Below, piece by piece: positions 1 through 9,811 of a stretch of 64,000 nucleotides of DNA. The notes under the pieces are model-generated. The model did not search any database. It was not told the origin of the DNA and worked only from the letters and a program-made list of their open reading frames with translations. Numbering within the stretch: the stretch's first letter is position 1; every line of letters begins with the position of its first letter. Made by a program: the position numbers and the translations under genes. The DNA comes from Deltaproteobacteria bacterium (GTDB taxonomy: Bacteria > Myxococcota_A > UBA796 > CAJQPC01): contig JADKFE010000010.1 of the NCBI GenBank assembly GCA_016717595.1, positions 1-64,000 on the forward strand, read 5' to 3'.

Positions 1-1054
1 TTGTCGTTGTTGTAGATGTTGACGTCATGCTCTATGGAGGAGAGGCTCTCAAGGCCATCGATGCTCTCCAGCTTCGGGTTGTCGCAGACATTTAAACTGC
101 CCACCGAGGAGAGGGCCTCAAGGCCCGCCATGCTCGTCAGGGAGGAGTTGTCAGACACGTCCAGTTGATCGCGCACATCTTGAAGGCTAGAGAGGCCGGT
201 GAAATCCTTCAAGCTGTAGTTGTCCTCGACTGTGAAGTTGGTCCCGATGGAGACGAGCCCCTCAAGGCCCTCAAGGCTCTTGAGCCCTGAGTTGCCGGTC
301 AGATTAATCCTACCGGCCACGGAGATCAGGTTCTCAAGGCCCTTGAGATTTTTGAGCCCGTGGTTGGACTCCATGATGAGGCTCCCGCTCACGGCGGTGA
401 GACAGCTTAAGGACGCGATCTGTTCGGTGGTGGCGGAGGTGAGGTATAGGGTTCCACCTAAGCTGCGCTCACAATACCCAGCACAGAACTCCTTCATCTC
501 CCAGGAGAATATATCACCACGGGCGCTGTCGGAGGGCAACCAACCAGACGGGTTCGTGTCGTCACAGTCATCCGCGCCAACGAAGCCGTCGCCATCGCCG
601 TCCTCATCCAGGGTGCTCGGATCGCAGTCGTTGTCCAGACCGTCGAACGGGATCTCTTCAGTCCCCAGCGCGGGGTTGGTGTCGTCACAGTCCTCCGCCA
701 TGTTGACCCCGTCGCCGTCGAGATCGTCATCAAGGGTGCTCGGATCGCAGTCGTTGTCCACGCCGTCGTAGGTGACCTCGGCGGCGTCGGGGTGTACCGC
801 CGGGTCATCGTCGTCGCAGTCCTCAGCGAGCACAAACCCGTCGCCGTCGGCGTCCTGGGCTCGGTCTGGGTGTCGGCCTCGGTGTCGGTCTCGGTGTCGG
901 CCTCAGTGTCGGTCTGGCTGTCGGTCTGGCTGTCGGTCTGGGTGTCAGTCTGGGTGTCAGTCTGGCTGTCGGTCTCGGTGTCTTCCCCAGGCTCCTTGTC
1001 ACCACAGGCGGAGAGGAGGCTGAGGGCAAACGTGACGGAGAGGAGGGGGCGCAT
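1..1054 (-). CDS. MopE-repeat / leucine-rich-repeat lipoprotein, partial, frameshifted (paralog A)
   Basis: The start at 1054 opens a lipoprotein signal (MRPLLSVTFALSLLSACGDK; lipobox Cys about residue 17), followed by a low-complexity Thr/Asp/Gln/Glu spacer built of four-residue units. About two and a half MopE-type repeats (DxDGDG, DCDD, DGxDNDCD) come next, then an SD..GLxxLxxxx leucine-rich-repeat domain that runs off the left edge. The spacer and the repeats are in different frames. The paralog at 3171-3176 has GGGG where this copy has GGG (857-859), so one G is probably missing. Likely an outer-membrane or surface-anchored, Ca-binding adhesin-like protein; the function is inferred from repeat type only. 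Confidence 0.75.
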
Positions 1055-3264
1055 CTTGGCTCCGAGGGTGATTCCGTGAACTGGATCAGAGGTCGTGACA
1101 AGCTAGCCAGCGCGGCGTCGCGAAGGTCAGGCGCCGGGCAGGTGCCCAGATTGTCGGTGTTCGTCACCGTGCCAGTGAACGCGGTGAGCTGCGCGACGAG
1201 GGTGCCCACCTCATCTTCGCACAAGCTGTCGTTGCTCGGCACAGAGATGTCCCAGCCCACGGTGGTGAGGGCGTCGAGGTCGGAGAGGCTCGTCAGCGAC
1301 GGGTTGTCCGAGACGTTGAGGTAATAGCTCACTTTAACGAGCGCGTTGAGGCCCGAGAGGCTCGTCAGCGACGGGTTGTCGCGAACATAGACAGAGCCGC
1401 TCAACGAGGTGACATTGGGGAGCCCCGAGAGGCTCACCAGCGAGGCGTTGTCTTCGATGCGAAGGTCCCTCTTTAAGTTGGAGAGCCCTTCGAGGCCCGA
1501 GAGGCTCGTCAGCGAGGCGTTGCTCTTCACCTTGAGGGAGTCGCCAATGGTGGTCAACGAGTCAAGGCCCGAGAGGCTTGACAGGTTGCTGTTGGAGGCG
1601 ATCAACAGGCCTCCCGCCAACGAGGTGAGGCCCTCAAGGCCGGTGAGACGCTCCAATGCGTAGTTTCCGAAGATGTGAGTCTCCCCACCGATGAAGGTCA
1701 GGCCCGAGAGCCCCGAGAGGTCTAAGAGCTGATAATTGTAGTCAATGCTGACGTCTCCACCCACGGAGGAGAGGTTCTCAAGGCCCGAGAGGGTGGTTAT
1801 CGTCCTGTTGCTGTACACGATGAGATCACCGTCGATGGCGGTGAGACAGGTCAAGGCGGCGACGTCGGTGGTCTTGGCGGCGGAGAGGTCCAGATCTCCG
1901 CCGATGCGCCGCTCACAGTACCCCGTGCAGAAGAGGGAGGTGAAGCTGGCGCCCAGATCTCCGGAGTACGTGTCAAGGGCCAGCCACCCGAGCGGGTTGG
2001 TGTCGTCGCAGTCGTCCGCCATGGCGAGGCCGTCTCCGTCGAGGTCGTCATCGGGGGTGCTCGGATCACAGTCGTTGTCGAGGCCGTCGTAGGCGATCTC
2101 GACCGCGTCGGGGCTCACCGCCGGGTCGCCGTCGTCACAGTCCGCCGCCGCGACGAGGCCGTCACCGTCGAGGTCGTCGTCGCGGGTGCTCGGATCACAG
2201 TCGTTGTCGAGCCCGTCGTAGGGTAGCTCGGCGCCGCCCACGGTTGAGTCGCCGTCGTCGCAGTCCGCCGCCGCGACGAGGCCGTCGCCGTCGAGGTCGT
2301 CGTCGAGCGTCGTCGGGTCACAGTCGTTGTGGAGTGCGTCGTAGGGCCGCTCGGCGCCACCCACGGTTGAGTCGCCGTCGTCGCAGTCCGCCGCCGCGAC
2401 GAGGCCGTCACCGTCGAGGTCGTCGCCGCGGGTGCTCGGATCACAGTCGTTGTCGAGGCCGTCGTAGGCGATCTCGACCGCGTCGGGGCTCACCGCCGGG
2501 TCGCCGTCGTCACAGTCCGCCGCCGCGACGAGGCCGTCACCGTCGAGGTCGTCGTCGCGGGTGCTCGGATCACAGTCGTTGTCGACGCCGTCGTAGGGCA
2601 GCTCGGCGCCGCCTAGGGCTGAGTCGCCGTCGTCGCAGTCGGCCGCCGCGACGAGGCCGTCGCCGTCGAGGTCGTCGTCGAGGGTGCTCGAATCACAGTC
2701 GTTGTCGACGCCGTCGTAGGTAGCTCTGCGCCGCCCACGGTTGAATCGCCGTCGTCGCAGTCGTCCGCCGCGACGAGGCCGTCGCCGTCGAGGTCGTCGT
2801 CGAGGGTGCTCGAATCACAGTCGTTGTCGACGCCGTCGTAGGGTAGCTCTGCGCCGCCCACGGTTGAGTCGCCGTCGTCGCAGTCGTCCGCCGCGACGAG
2901 GCCGTCGCCGTCGAGGTCGTCGTCGGGGGTGCTCACGTCACAGTCGTTGTCGACGCCGTCGTAGGGGTAGCTCGGCGCCGCCCACGGCGGGGTCGCCGTC
3001 GTCACAGTCGTCCGCCGCGACGAGGCCGTCGCCGTCGAGGTCGTCGTCGGGGGTGCTCGGATCACAGTCGTTGTCGACGCCGTCGTAGGGCCGCTCTGCG
3101 CCGCCTATGGTTGAGTCGCCGTCGTCGCAGTCAGCCGCCGCGACGAGGCCGTCGCCGTCGCCGTCTTGGGGCTCGGTTTCATCCTGCGTGTCCTCCGCGG
3201 GCTCTTTGTCGCCGCAGGCGGAGAGGAGGCTGAGGGCGAGCGCTGCGGCGAGGAGCGGGCGCAT
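823..3264 (-). CDS. MopE-repeat / leucine-rich-repeat lipoprotein, frameshifted (paralog B)
   Basis: The chosen start (3264) gives a lipoprotein leader (MRPLLAAALALSLLSACGDK) nearly identical to paralog A. About nine 41-residue MopE repeats follow, then an LRR domain ending in a conserved tail (LTAFTGTVTNTDNLGTCPAP). Compared with sister repeat units, a G run at 2963-2966 has one extra G and one at 2719-2720 has one too few; the two shifts compensate. At the 3' end the literal frame continues to 823, through the leader of paralog A. A TGA at 1127-1129 in the next frame matches where the third paralog stops, so the real end is probably there. Probable secreted or surface repeat protein. Confidence 0.75.
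868..990. repeat. 12-bp tandem repeat coding the TD(T/S)Q/E spacer
   Basis: About ten degenerate 12-bp units (gtcggtctggct-like) encode alternating Thr-Asp-Thr/Ser-Gln and Thr-Asp-Thr-Glu tetrads between the lipobox and the MopE repeats of paralog A. Paralog B has only a very short spacer here, so the array seems to have expanded in A alone. Confidence 0.8.
1995..3165. repeat. 123-bp tandem repeat array (MopE-type 41-residue units)
   Basis: About nine near-identical units of roughly 123 bp can be seen by following the recurring cgtcgtagg block (near 2215, 2338, 2461, 2590, 2709, 2835, 2958 and 3085). Each encodes one D-x-D-G-D-G / DCDDGD / DNDCDPST unit. DNA identity between units is high, so copy number may vary between strains and is easily misassembled. 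Confidence 0.85.
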
Positions 3265-3356
3265 CGGGGCTCCAACGGTGATCCCGTCGATGGGACCGTG
3301 CGTGTACGACACCATGGAGGCCGCAACAGGCGGGATGGATCACCCCCTCGTGAGGC

Positions 3357-3600
3357 TCAGGAGCTCGGGCAGGTGCCGGTGTTTTTGCTGTTGATCACCG
3401 AGCCCGAGAAGGCGGTGAGCCGGGCGAGGAGCGCGTCCACCTCCTCGCGGCGAGGGGTGGCGTCGTAGAGGATGGTGCTGGGCGATGGGGCGGAGGGCAT
3501 CCAGACCATCGAAGCTCGTCAGCGAGCTGTTTTGGTCGAGGGGGAGGCCCCTCTGCGCGGCGTTGTCAACGCCACGGAGACGCGGGGCGTGGCGCCTCAA
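3357..3600 (-). pseudogene. C-terminal remnant of a third LRR paralog (C)
   Basis: A short stretch encodes one LRR-like segment (NSSLTSFDGLDALRPIAQ) and then, after a one-base shift near 3480, a tail (LLARLTAFSGSVINSKNTGT) that ends CPSS and TGA at 3357. The tail aligns with the end of paralog B. No leader or MopE repeats precede it, so it looks like a deletion remnant of a third tandem copy. It is useful because it shows where the paralog B stop should be. Confidence 0.6.
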
Positions 3601-3617
3601 CGCCGACCTCCCGTCTC

Positions 3618-3641
3618 AGCGGCCGGGGCGCGGGGGCCGCT
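3618..3641 (-). terminator. Hairpin downstream of the radical SAM gene
   Basis: Perfect 7-bp arms AGCGGCC and GGCCGCT surround a 10-nt loop, 13 bp beyond the stop of the leftward radical SAM gene. There is no U tract, so intrinsic termination is only plausible. Confidence 0.4.
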
Positions 3642-3653
3642 AAGCCGGAGCCA

Positions 3654-5185
3654 CTACGCCCCCACCCCAGCCGCCACCGTCAACGCCGGCCTCGGCGACT
3701 CCTCCCCGCGCGCCGCCCGCGCCACAGAGTGCGGCGCGAACTCCGCGAACGCCCGCTTGTAGTCGGCAAAGGCGCCCCCCGCGCGCACGGCGTGCATCAC
3801 CGCGAGGCCGGTCTGGGCGTCGCCCTGGGCCAACACCGCCTCCACCCAGGCCCAGCGCGCGGAGGTGGCGCGCAGCTCGACGCGGCCGCGGCTGGGCTTA
3901 AACGCCGTCTCCAGGCGCTTGAGGCGGGACTCCACCACCTTCAGGCCCACGAAGCCATCATTGAGCATGGGCGTGTTGAGCTTGGGCACAAAGGGCGCCA
4001 TGCCGATGGCGACGGGGTGGATCGCGCCGAGCTCCAAGGAGAAGCGCACGAGCTCGTCGAGATCGGCGTCGGTCTCGCCGGGCACGCCGATCATCATGTA
4101 GACCTTGAGCACCTTGTAGCGGTGCTCGGCGGCCTGGCGGGCGCAGTCGATGAGGTGCTGCTCGGTGGTGCCTTTGGACATCTCCCGGCGCAGGCGCTGG
4201 CTCGCGGCGTCTGAGGCCACGGTGAGGGTGCTGTAGCCGCCTTGGCGCAGAAGCTCGGCGATGCGGGGCTTGCGGGCCACACGGTCGGCGCGCAGGGAGC
4301 TGATGCCGACGCCCTTCCCGGCGGCGATCAGCGCCTCTAAGATGGGGACCAGCTCGGGGTGATCGGAGATCGCCGCGCCGACGAGGCCCACCCGGGGGGC
4401 GTAGTCGGGGACGAGGGAGAGCACGCGGTCGGCGGTGACCAGGCGCATCCCGCCGTTCGTGCTGCGGCGCATCACGCAGAAGGTGCACTGGCGATGGCAG
4501 CCGCGCTCCCCTCCAGCAGAAACATGCTGGAGAGCTCGGCGTCGGGGGCGATGATGCGGCTGCGGGCGGGGAGCTCGGCGTCGGAGGCCTTGGCGATGGT
4601 GGGCAGGCGGTCGCCGTCGCGCTCGGGCAGGTAACCGCCGGGCAGGGCGGCCACGGCGGCGCGTAAGGCGTCCAAGCCGCCGGAGATCGCGGCCTCGACG
4701 GCGGGCACCACCGTCTCCTCAGCCTCGCCCAGGAGCATGGCGTCGACAAACGGCGCGGCGGGGAGCGGGTTCGAGAAGGTGAGCGGGCCGCCGAGCAGCA
4801 CCAGGGGATCGTAGCCCGTGCGATCTTCGCGGCGGGCGGGGATGCCCGCGAGCTCAAAGGCCGTGAGCATCCCGGCGAGCTCAAGCTCGTAGGCCAAAGA
4901 CACGCCGATGATGGGGAAGTCCCGCAGCGGGGTCTGCGTCTCGTAGGTGCACAGGGGCAGGCGGGAGCGGCGCCAGGCGTCTACGTCGTCGGGTAAAAAC
5001 GCGCGCTCGACGGCGAACCCGGCGCGGGTGAGCAGCTCGTGAATCCACTGGAAGCCAAGGGACGACATGCCCGCGCGGTACGGCGAGGGGTAGAGCAGGG
5101 CCACGCGCGCCTGACCGGGGGTGAAGCCCGGCCCACGCTCGCGGGCGAGGCGCTCGACGATCGGCTCGTTGTGCTTCCAGGGCAT
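3654..5185 (-). CDS. B12-binding-domain radical SAM protein (frameshifted)
   Basis: The N-terminal half (5185 to about 4510) resembles the B12-binding domain of radical SAM proteins of the TIGR03960 type (RVALLYPSPYRAGMSSLGFQ). The C-terminal half has a radical SAM TIM-barrel (VGLVGAAISDHPELVPILEA; MIGVPGETDADLDELVRFSL). The two frames meet in a G run near 4508; restoring one G gives LLEGERGCHRQCTFCVMRRS, which holds the CxxxCxxC [4Fe-4S] motif. The restored protein is about 510 residues. The shift falls just before the cluster motif, so either a consensus error or a real loss would matter. Substrate unknown. It is divergent from the gene at 5263. Confidence 0.8.
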
Positions 5186-5262
5186 AGACTTCCTGCGAGG
5201 GGGGATGTACAGGTTATGAAGGTTCGAGCCCGCGCGCCCGCGCTTGTGAGGATTCTCCCCCT

Positions 5263-5997
5263 ATGCTGTCGTCCCTCGCCGTGCTGCTCCTGGGTCTAGC
5301 CCCCGCTGAGGCCGCGGAGTCCGTCTCCCTCCGTTACCTGCTCGCCGTCGATGGTGAGGTCATCGGGCACCGCGATCTCAAGATCAACTACCTGCCCACG
5401 GACTCCGGCGAGCTGCGGCTCCTGGAGTCGTTCACCGAGCTGACCTTCTCCATCGCCGGGCAGCCCTACACCTACAAGCAGCGCCTCGGCGGCCTGGGCG
5501 GCGGCAACTTCAGCTCGGCGATCAGCGACAACGGCACCGGCCGCGAGGTGCAGGCCGTACGATCCAGCCTCGGCTGGACGGTCACCGTCGCTGAAGGCAA
5601 GACGGCGGAGGTCTACGCCTTGGGCCCCGCGGCCTTTGACCTCACCTCCCTCTCCTTGCTCGATCCCGCCGTGGCCGAGAGCCTCGCCGGGCGCAGCACG
5701 CTCAAGGTGCTCGTCGCCGAGACGGGCGGCGTGATGGAGGGCCCCCTTCGCCAGGCCGCCGACGTGCAGATCAAGCTCGGCGGCCAGATGATCACCTGCG
5801 ACGAGTACGTCTGGAGCGTGCCCGAGGGTGAGGTCCGCCTGGACTACGGCCCTGAGGGCCACCTGATGCGCTACACCACCCGGGTCGCGGGCAAGGTCAT
5901 CACCGCGACGCTGGACCGCCCTCCCCCACCGCGCACCTACGGCACGACCATGGACGGGCCGCTGATTCAGTCGAGCGTCGGCGAAGAGACGCTCTAA
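5263..5997 (+). CDS. Secreted protein, DUF6134-like
   Basis: The 244-residue product has a short hydrophobic leader ending near AEAAES, so it is probably exported to the periplasm. The mature part is beta-rich (YLLAVDGEVIGHRDLKINYL; a Tyr-rich strand; SSAISDNGTGREVQAV) and resembles DUF6134 family proteins, though I hold that assignment loosely. It stands alone on the plus strand, and its stop overlaps the stop of the convergent FAD-subunit gene by a few bases. Confidence 0.65.
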   Translation: MLSSLAVLLLGLAPAEAAESVSLRYLLAVDGEVIGHRDLKINYLPTDSGELRLLESFTELTFSIAGQPYTYKQRLGGLGGGNFSSAISDNGTGREVQAVRSSLGWTVTVAEGKTAEVYALGPAAFDLTSLSLLDPAVAESLAGRSTLKVLVAETGGVMEGPLRQAADVQIKLGGQMITCDEYVWSVPEGEVRLDYGPEGHLMRYTTRVAGKVITATLDRPPPPRTYGTTMDGPLIQSSVGEETL

Positions 5998-6962
5998 ACG
6001 CCGCTGATCGCCGCTTCAAGGGCCCGGCGCACCTCAACCCGCACCATCTTCTTGCGCCAGGGCGCGGGCCAGACATGCGTCGAGAGCGGGCTCACCTGCT
6101 TATACGCGGCCTCGGCCACGGCCTCGACGCCGCCCGCCTCCCAGGCCTCGGCCACGCCGCCCAGCTCCACCGGGCGCGGGCCCACGGACGAGACGACCAC
6201 GCGGGGGCCCCGATCCGGGTCAAACGCCGCCGCCGTGAGCAAGAGCGGGTAGTCGATGCTGCCCCGGGCGCGCAGCTTGCGGTGAACCACACGGCCCGCG
6301 GGCGGCGGGGGCAAGATCACGGCGGTGAGCAGCTCATCCGGGGCGCGGCGGATCCAGTCGCGGCCATCATCGCCATACAGCGCGGCGACGGCCACCCGGC
6401 GGGCGCCCCGCGTAGACACCAGCTCCACCTCGGCGTCATAGAGCAGGAGCCCCGGCGCGGTGTCGGCGGAGTGCGCGGCGTAACAGCCCTTGCCTTTGGG
6501 GGCGACGTGGCAGATCGCCCCCTCGGGCGCGCTGTGGCACTTCAAGCAGCCGCCGAGCGCCCCCCGCCAGAACGTCGACTGGTTGTACCAGGCGCAGCGG
6601 GTGTCGAGCATCAGGTTGCCGCCAAGGGTGCCCATGGCCTGAATCGTAGACGTGGCGATGGTGCGTGTGGCGGCGGCCAAGGCCGGGTACAGGCTCAACA
6701 CCCGCACATCCCGACCCACCGCCCGCAGCGTGACGCCGGCGCCGATGCGTAGGCCGCCCGCCTCGGTGACGGAGATCTCTTGCAGCGCCGACACCCCACC
6801 CAGACGGATGAGCGTCGGCGGGGTGAACAGACCGTACTTCATCGAGGGCAGAAGATCCGTGCCCCCAGCGATGAGCCGGGCCTGGGGGTGGTCGGTCAGC
6901 ATCTGCGCGGCGTCGGAGACGGCGCGGGGCGAGAGCACAGAGAAGGTCGGCAGCGGCAGCAT
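5994..6962 (-). CDS. hcrB: Molybdenum hydroxylase FAD subunit, 4-hydroxybenzoyl-CoA reductase beta-like
   Basis: CoxM/HcrB-type FAD-binding subunit of 322 residues with the FAD motifs IAGGTDLLPSMKYG (about 31-44) and TIQAMGTLGGN (about 106-116). A loop absent from ordinary xanthine dehydrogenase FAD subunits has Cys at about 123, 139, 142, 151 and 160 (CHVAPKGKGCYAA). This closely matches the loop that binds an extra [4Fe-4S] cluster in 4-hydroxybenzoyl-CoA reductase. It lies 3 nt after the large subunit, completing a small-large-FAD operon. The aromatic-CoA substrate is inferred from the loop, not proven. Confidence 0.8.
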   Translation of the reverse strand: MLPLPTFSVLSPRAVSDAAQMLTDHPQARLIAGGTDLLPSMKYGLFTPPTLIRLGGVSALQEISVTEAGGLRIGAGVTLRAVGRDVRVLSLYPALAAATRTIATSTIQAMGTLGGNLMLDTRCAWYNQSTFWRGALGGCLKCHSAPEGAICHVAPKGKGCYAAHSADTAPGLLLYDAEVELVSTRGARRVAVAALYGDDGRDWIRRAPDELLTAVILPPPPAGRVVHRKLRARGSIDYPLLLTAAAFDPDRGPRVVVSSVGPRPVELGGVAEAWEAGGVEAVAEAAYKQVSPLSTHVWPAPWRKKMVRVEVRRALEAAISGV

Positions 6963-6965
6963 AGC

Positions 6966-9284
6966 TCAGGCTCCGTCAAAGGAGGCGCGGCGGGCCTCAC
7001 GGTCGCGGCGCTCGATGGCCTTGAGCACACGGTCGGGGGTGAACGGCGCCTCGTTCATCCACACGCCGCAGGCGTCAAAGATGGCGTTGGCGATGGCGGG
7101 CACCGTGGAGAGCTGGGGGCCCTCCCCGGCCTCTTTGGCGCCGAAGGGGCCCTCCTTGTCGTTGGACTCCACGATGATCGTGATGATCTCCGGCGTCTCA
7201 AACACCGTGGGGATCTTGTACTCCAAGATCGACGGCGCCCGGTGCAGACCGTGTTTGGTGTAGCTCTGCTCCTCAGCCAGGGCCTCCCCCACGCCCATGT
7301 ACACGCAGCCCTCGATCTGGCCCTCCACGATGGTGGGGTTTAAGGCCTTGCCGCAGTCGTGCGCCGCCCAGATGCGCTCGACGGTGACGAAGCCCGTCTC
7401 CGGGTCTACCACCACCTCGGCCACCTGGGCGGTGAACGAGTACGCCGGAGACGGCCCCACGGACTGGCGGCGGAAGCGGTTGCCGATCTTCGGGGGCTTG
7501 TAGTGCCCCACAAAGCCTAAGGTGCCGTGGCGCTCTTCAGCGAGCTGCACGGCCTCGGCAAAATCGAGGGCCTTCTCTGGCGCAGACTCGCGGAACACCT
7601 TCCCGCCGAGCATCACCACGTCCTCGCCGCCGAGCTTCTCCGCCGCGGCGGCCCGCATCACCGCGTAGAGCTGATCCGCGGCCATCTTGGCGGCGTTGCC
7701 CGCGAAGAAGGTCACTCGCGAGGAGTACGAGCCCAGGTCTACGGGCGTGAGCCCGGTGTCGGCCTCCAACACCACACAGTCGGTCTCGGGGATGCCCAGG
7801 CGCCCGGCCACGATGGCCGCGAGCATGTGGTTCGAGCCCTGGCCGATGTCGGCGGTGCCCGAGAGGATCGACACCCGCCCCGAGCGGTCGGCGCAGATCT
7901 GCACGGCGCTCTGGGGCATCTCCGACTGCACGATCGGGTGCAGGGCCCCGCACATATACGCCGAGGTGGCCAGGCCGATGCCCCGGTTGGGGCCGAGCTT
8001 GCCGCGCTTCTCCAAATACCCCGAGGCGGCGAGCACCTTGTCAACACACTCTTTGAGCGCGACGGACGTGATGCGCAGGCCGTTGGAGGTCTCTGTGTCG
8101 GGCTCCACACAGTTCTTGAGGCGCAGGGCGTCGGGGCTCATGCCGATGGCGTTCGCGAGCTTGTCGAGGTGAAGCTCTAAGGCGAAGCGCGGCTGAATCG
8201 CGCCGTGGCCTCGTTTGGGGCCGCAGGGCGGGTGGTTTGTATAGCAGCGGTGGCTCTCAAACTGCCAGTGATCGAGCTTGTAGGGCAGGGGCAAGAACAC
8301 ACCGAAGTAGTACGCCGTCACCACGCCGTAGCTGGCATACGCCCCGCCCGCGGCCCAGGCCTTAAAGTCGGCGGCGGTGATGCGCCCGTCGTTGGTGACG
8401 CCCATCTTCAGGGTCATCCGTGTGGGGTGACGGCCTCGGTGGGCATAAAACACCTCCTCACGGTCCAGGATAAACTTCACCGGGCGGCCGGTCTTTCGCG
8501 CCAAGGCCGCCGCGCACAGCTCGTTGGCGAAGGGGTCGGACTTGCCGCCATAACCCGCGCCCACATCGGGCTTGATCACCCGCACGTCCTGCTCACGCAT
8601 CCCCAGCACCTTGGACACGATGCGGTGCAGGTAGTGGGGGATCTGTGTAGACGACCAGAGGGTGAGCTTGCCGTCTGGGTGGGGTTGGGCCAGGGCGACC
8701 TGGGTCTCCAGAGGCACATGGGTGGAGCCGGGGTAGTCGTAATTCGACTCGATGATCACATCGGCCTCGGCGAACCCGGCGGCGGGGTCACCGTATTTCT
8801 GGAACACCCGGCGTAAGACGTTTGTGTCGCCCTTGCGGCGGCGCTCGTCATGCAGGAGCGGCTTGTCGGGGTTCAGCGCGTCCTCGATGGTGAACACGCC
8901 CTCTAGGGGCTCGTACTCCACACGGATGAGCGCGGCGGCGCGGCGGGCCGTCTCTTGATCCACGGCGGCCACGGCGGCGACCTCGTCCCCGATGAACAGC
9001 ACCTTGCCCACGGCCAAGGCGTGCTCGTCTTGGGCGACGGGGATGACGCCATAGGGCGTGGGGAGATCGGCCCCGGTGAGCACGGCGTAGACCCCGGGCA
9101 GGGCCAAGGCCGCGCTCACGTCGATGCTCAAGATTCGGGCGTGGGCGTGGGGCGAGCGGTTGAAGGCCCCGTGCAGCATCCCGGGCAAGGTGAGGTCGTC
9201 GGTGAAGCGGGCGGCGCCGGTGATCTTGGGCAAGCCGTCGATCTTGCCGCCGCGACGGCCAACAGGCGAATCAGGCTCGCTCAT
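6966..9284 (-). CDS. hcrA: Molybdenum hydroxylase large (Mo-cofactor) subunit
   Basis: Full-length xanthine-oxidase-family catalytic subunit (772 residues): N-terminal a/b hammerhead domain (DGLPKITGAARFTDDL), then the molybdopterin-binding domain with VGAGYGGKSDPF, GPKRGHGAIQPRFALE and GTADIGQGSNHM. It hydroxylates or reductively dehydroxylates a ring substrate at the Mo centre while electrons pass to the Fe-S and FAD subunits. The start has a GGGAGG ribosome-binding site 5-6 nt upstream, and the ATGA overlap with the small subunit indicates translational coupling. HcrA identity rests on the HcrB-like partner. Confidence 0.8.
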   Translation of the reverse strand: MSEPDSPVGRRGGKIDGLPKITGAARFTDDLTLPGMLHGAFNRSPHAHARILSIDVSAALALPGVYAVLTGADLPTPYGVIPVAQDEHALAVGKVLFIGDEVAAVAAVDQETARRAAALIRVEYEPLEGVFTIEDALNPDKPLLHDERRRKGDTNVLRRVFQKYGDPAAGFAEADVIIESNYDYPGSTHVPLETQVALAQPHPDGKLTLWSSTQIPHYLHRIVSKVLGMREQDVRVIKPDVGAGYGGKSDPFANELCAAALARKTGRPVKFILDREEVFYAHRGRHPTRMTLKMGVTNDGRITAADFKAWAAGGAYASYGVVTAYYFGVFLPLPYKLDHWQFESHRCYTNHPPCGPKRGHGAIQPRFALELHLDKLANAIGMSPDALRLKNCVEPDTETSNGLRITSVALKECVDKVLAASGYLEKRGKLGPNRGIGLATSAYMCGALHPIVQSEMPQSAVQICADRSGRVSILSGTADIGQGSNHMLAAIVAGRLGIPETDCVVLEADTGLTPVDLGSYSSRVTFFAGNAAKMAADQLYAVMRAAAAEKLGGEDVVMLGGKVFRESAPEKALDFAEAVQLAEERHGTLGFVGHYKPPKIGNRFRRQSVGPSPAYSFTAQVAEVVVDPETGFVTVERIWAAHDCGKALNPTIVEGQIEGCVYMGVGEALAEEQSYTKHGLHRAPSILEYKIPTVFETPEIITIIVESNDKEGPFGAKEAGEGPQLSTVPAIANAIFDACGVWMNEAPFTPDRVLKAIERRDREARRASFDGA

Positions 9285-9778
9285 GTGGACCTCCCGTTCA
9301 TCCGCTCGCGGGCCTGGCGGGCGGCGGCGAGGATCTTCGTGTAGCCCGTGCAGCGGCAGATGTTGGCGCCGAGCACCTCGTTGAGCTCGGCGTCGGTCGG
9401 GTCGGGCCGCTCGTCAAACAGGGCCTTGAGCGCCATGACGAAGCCCGGCGTGCAATACCCACACTGGGCGGCGACCTGCTCGTGGAACGCGGCCTGGATG
9501 GGGTGCAGCGCGCCGCCGACGGCCACCCCCTCGACGGTGAGCAGCTCGGCGTCCTGAGCCTCGGCGGCCAGGGTGATGCACGAGAGCCGCGGCGCGCCGT
9601 TCACCAAGACCGTACACGCGCCGCAGTCGCCGACGTCGCAGCCGTGCTTGGAGCCGGTGAGGCCAAGGTCTTGGCGCAGGAGGTTGAGGAGCGTGCGGTT
9701 CGCGGGGATCAACAGGCGTCTGCGGTCGCCGTTGACCCTCAGCGTGAGGACCAGATCGTCATCGGGCTCGGTGGGCAT
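9281..9778 (-). CDS. hcrC: Molybdenum hydroxylase [2Fe-2S] small subunit
   Basis: About 165 residues with both cluster signatures: plant-type ferredoxin motif GCDVGDCGACTVLVNG and the C-terminal QCGYCTPGFVMALKAL ... GANICRCTGY motif. It relays electrons between the Mo subunit and FAD subunit. I chose the ATG at 9778 (MPTEPDDD); an upstream alternative start at 9796 adds six residues. It is only 33 nt downstream of the Ser/Thr kinase gene on the same strand and overlaps the large subunit by 4 bp. Confidence 0.85.
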   Translation of the reverse strand: MPTEPDDDLVLTLRVNGDRRRLLIPANRTLLNLLRQDLGLTGSKHGCDVGDCGACTVLVNGAPRLSCITLAAEAQDAELLTVEGVAVGGALHPIQAAFHEQVAAQCGYCTPGFVMALKALFDERPDPTDAELNEVLGANICRCTGYTKILAAARQARERMNGRST

Positions 9779-9811
9779 GGCCGCCACTATAACCAATGGC
9801 TTCGGGGGCGG

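Noticed and set aside
857..2966. Phase variation by slippage in G runs of the MopE genes
   Set aside because: The runs are only 2-4 G, too short for contingency loci, and similar indels occur in ftsZ, murC and murD, so sequencing error is more likely.
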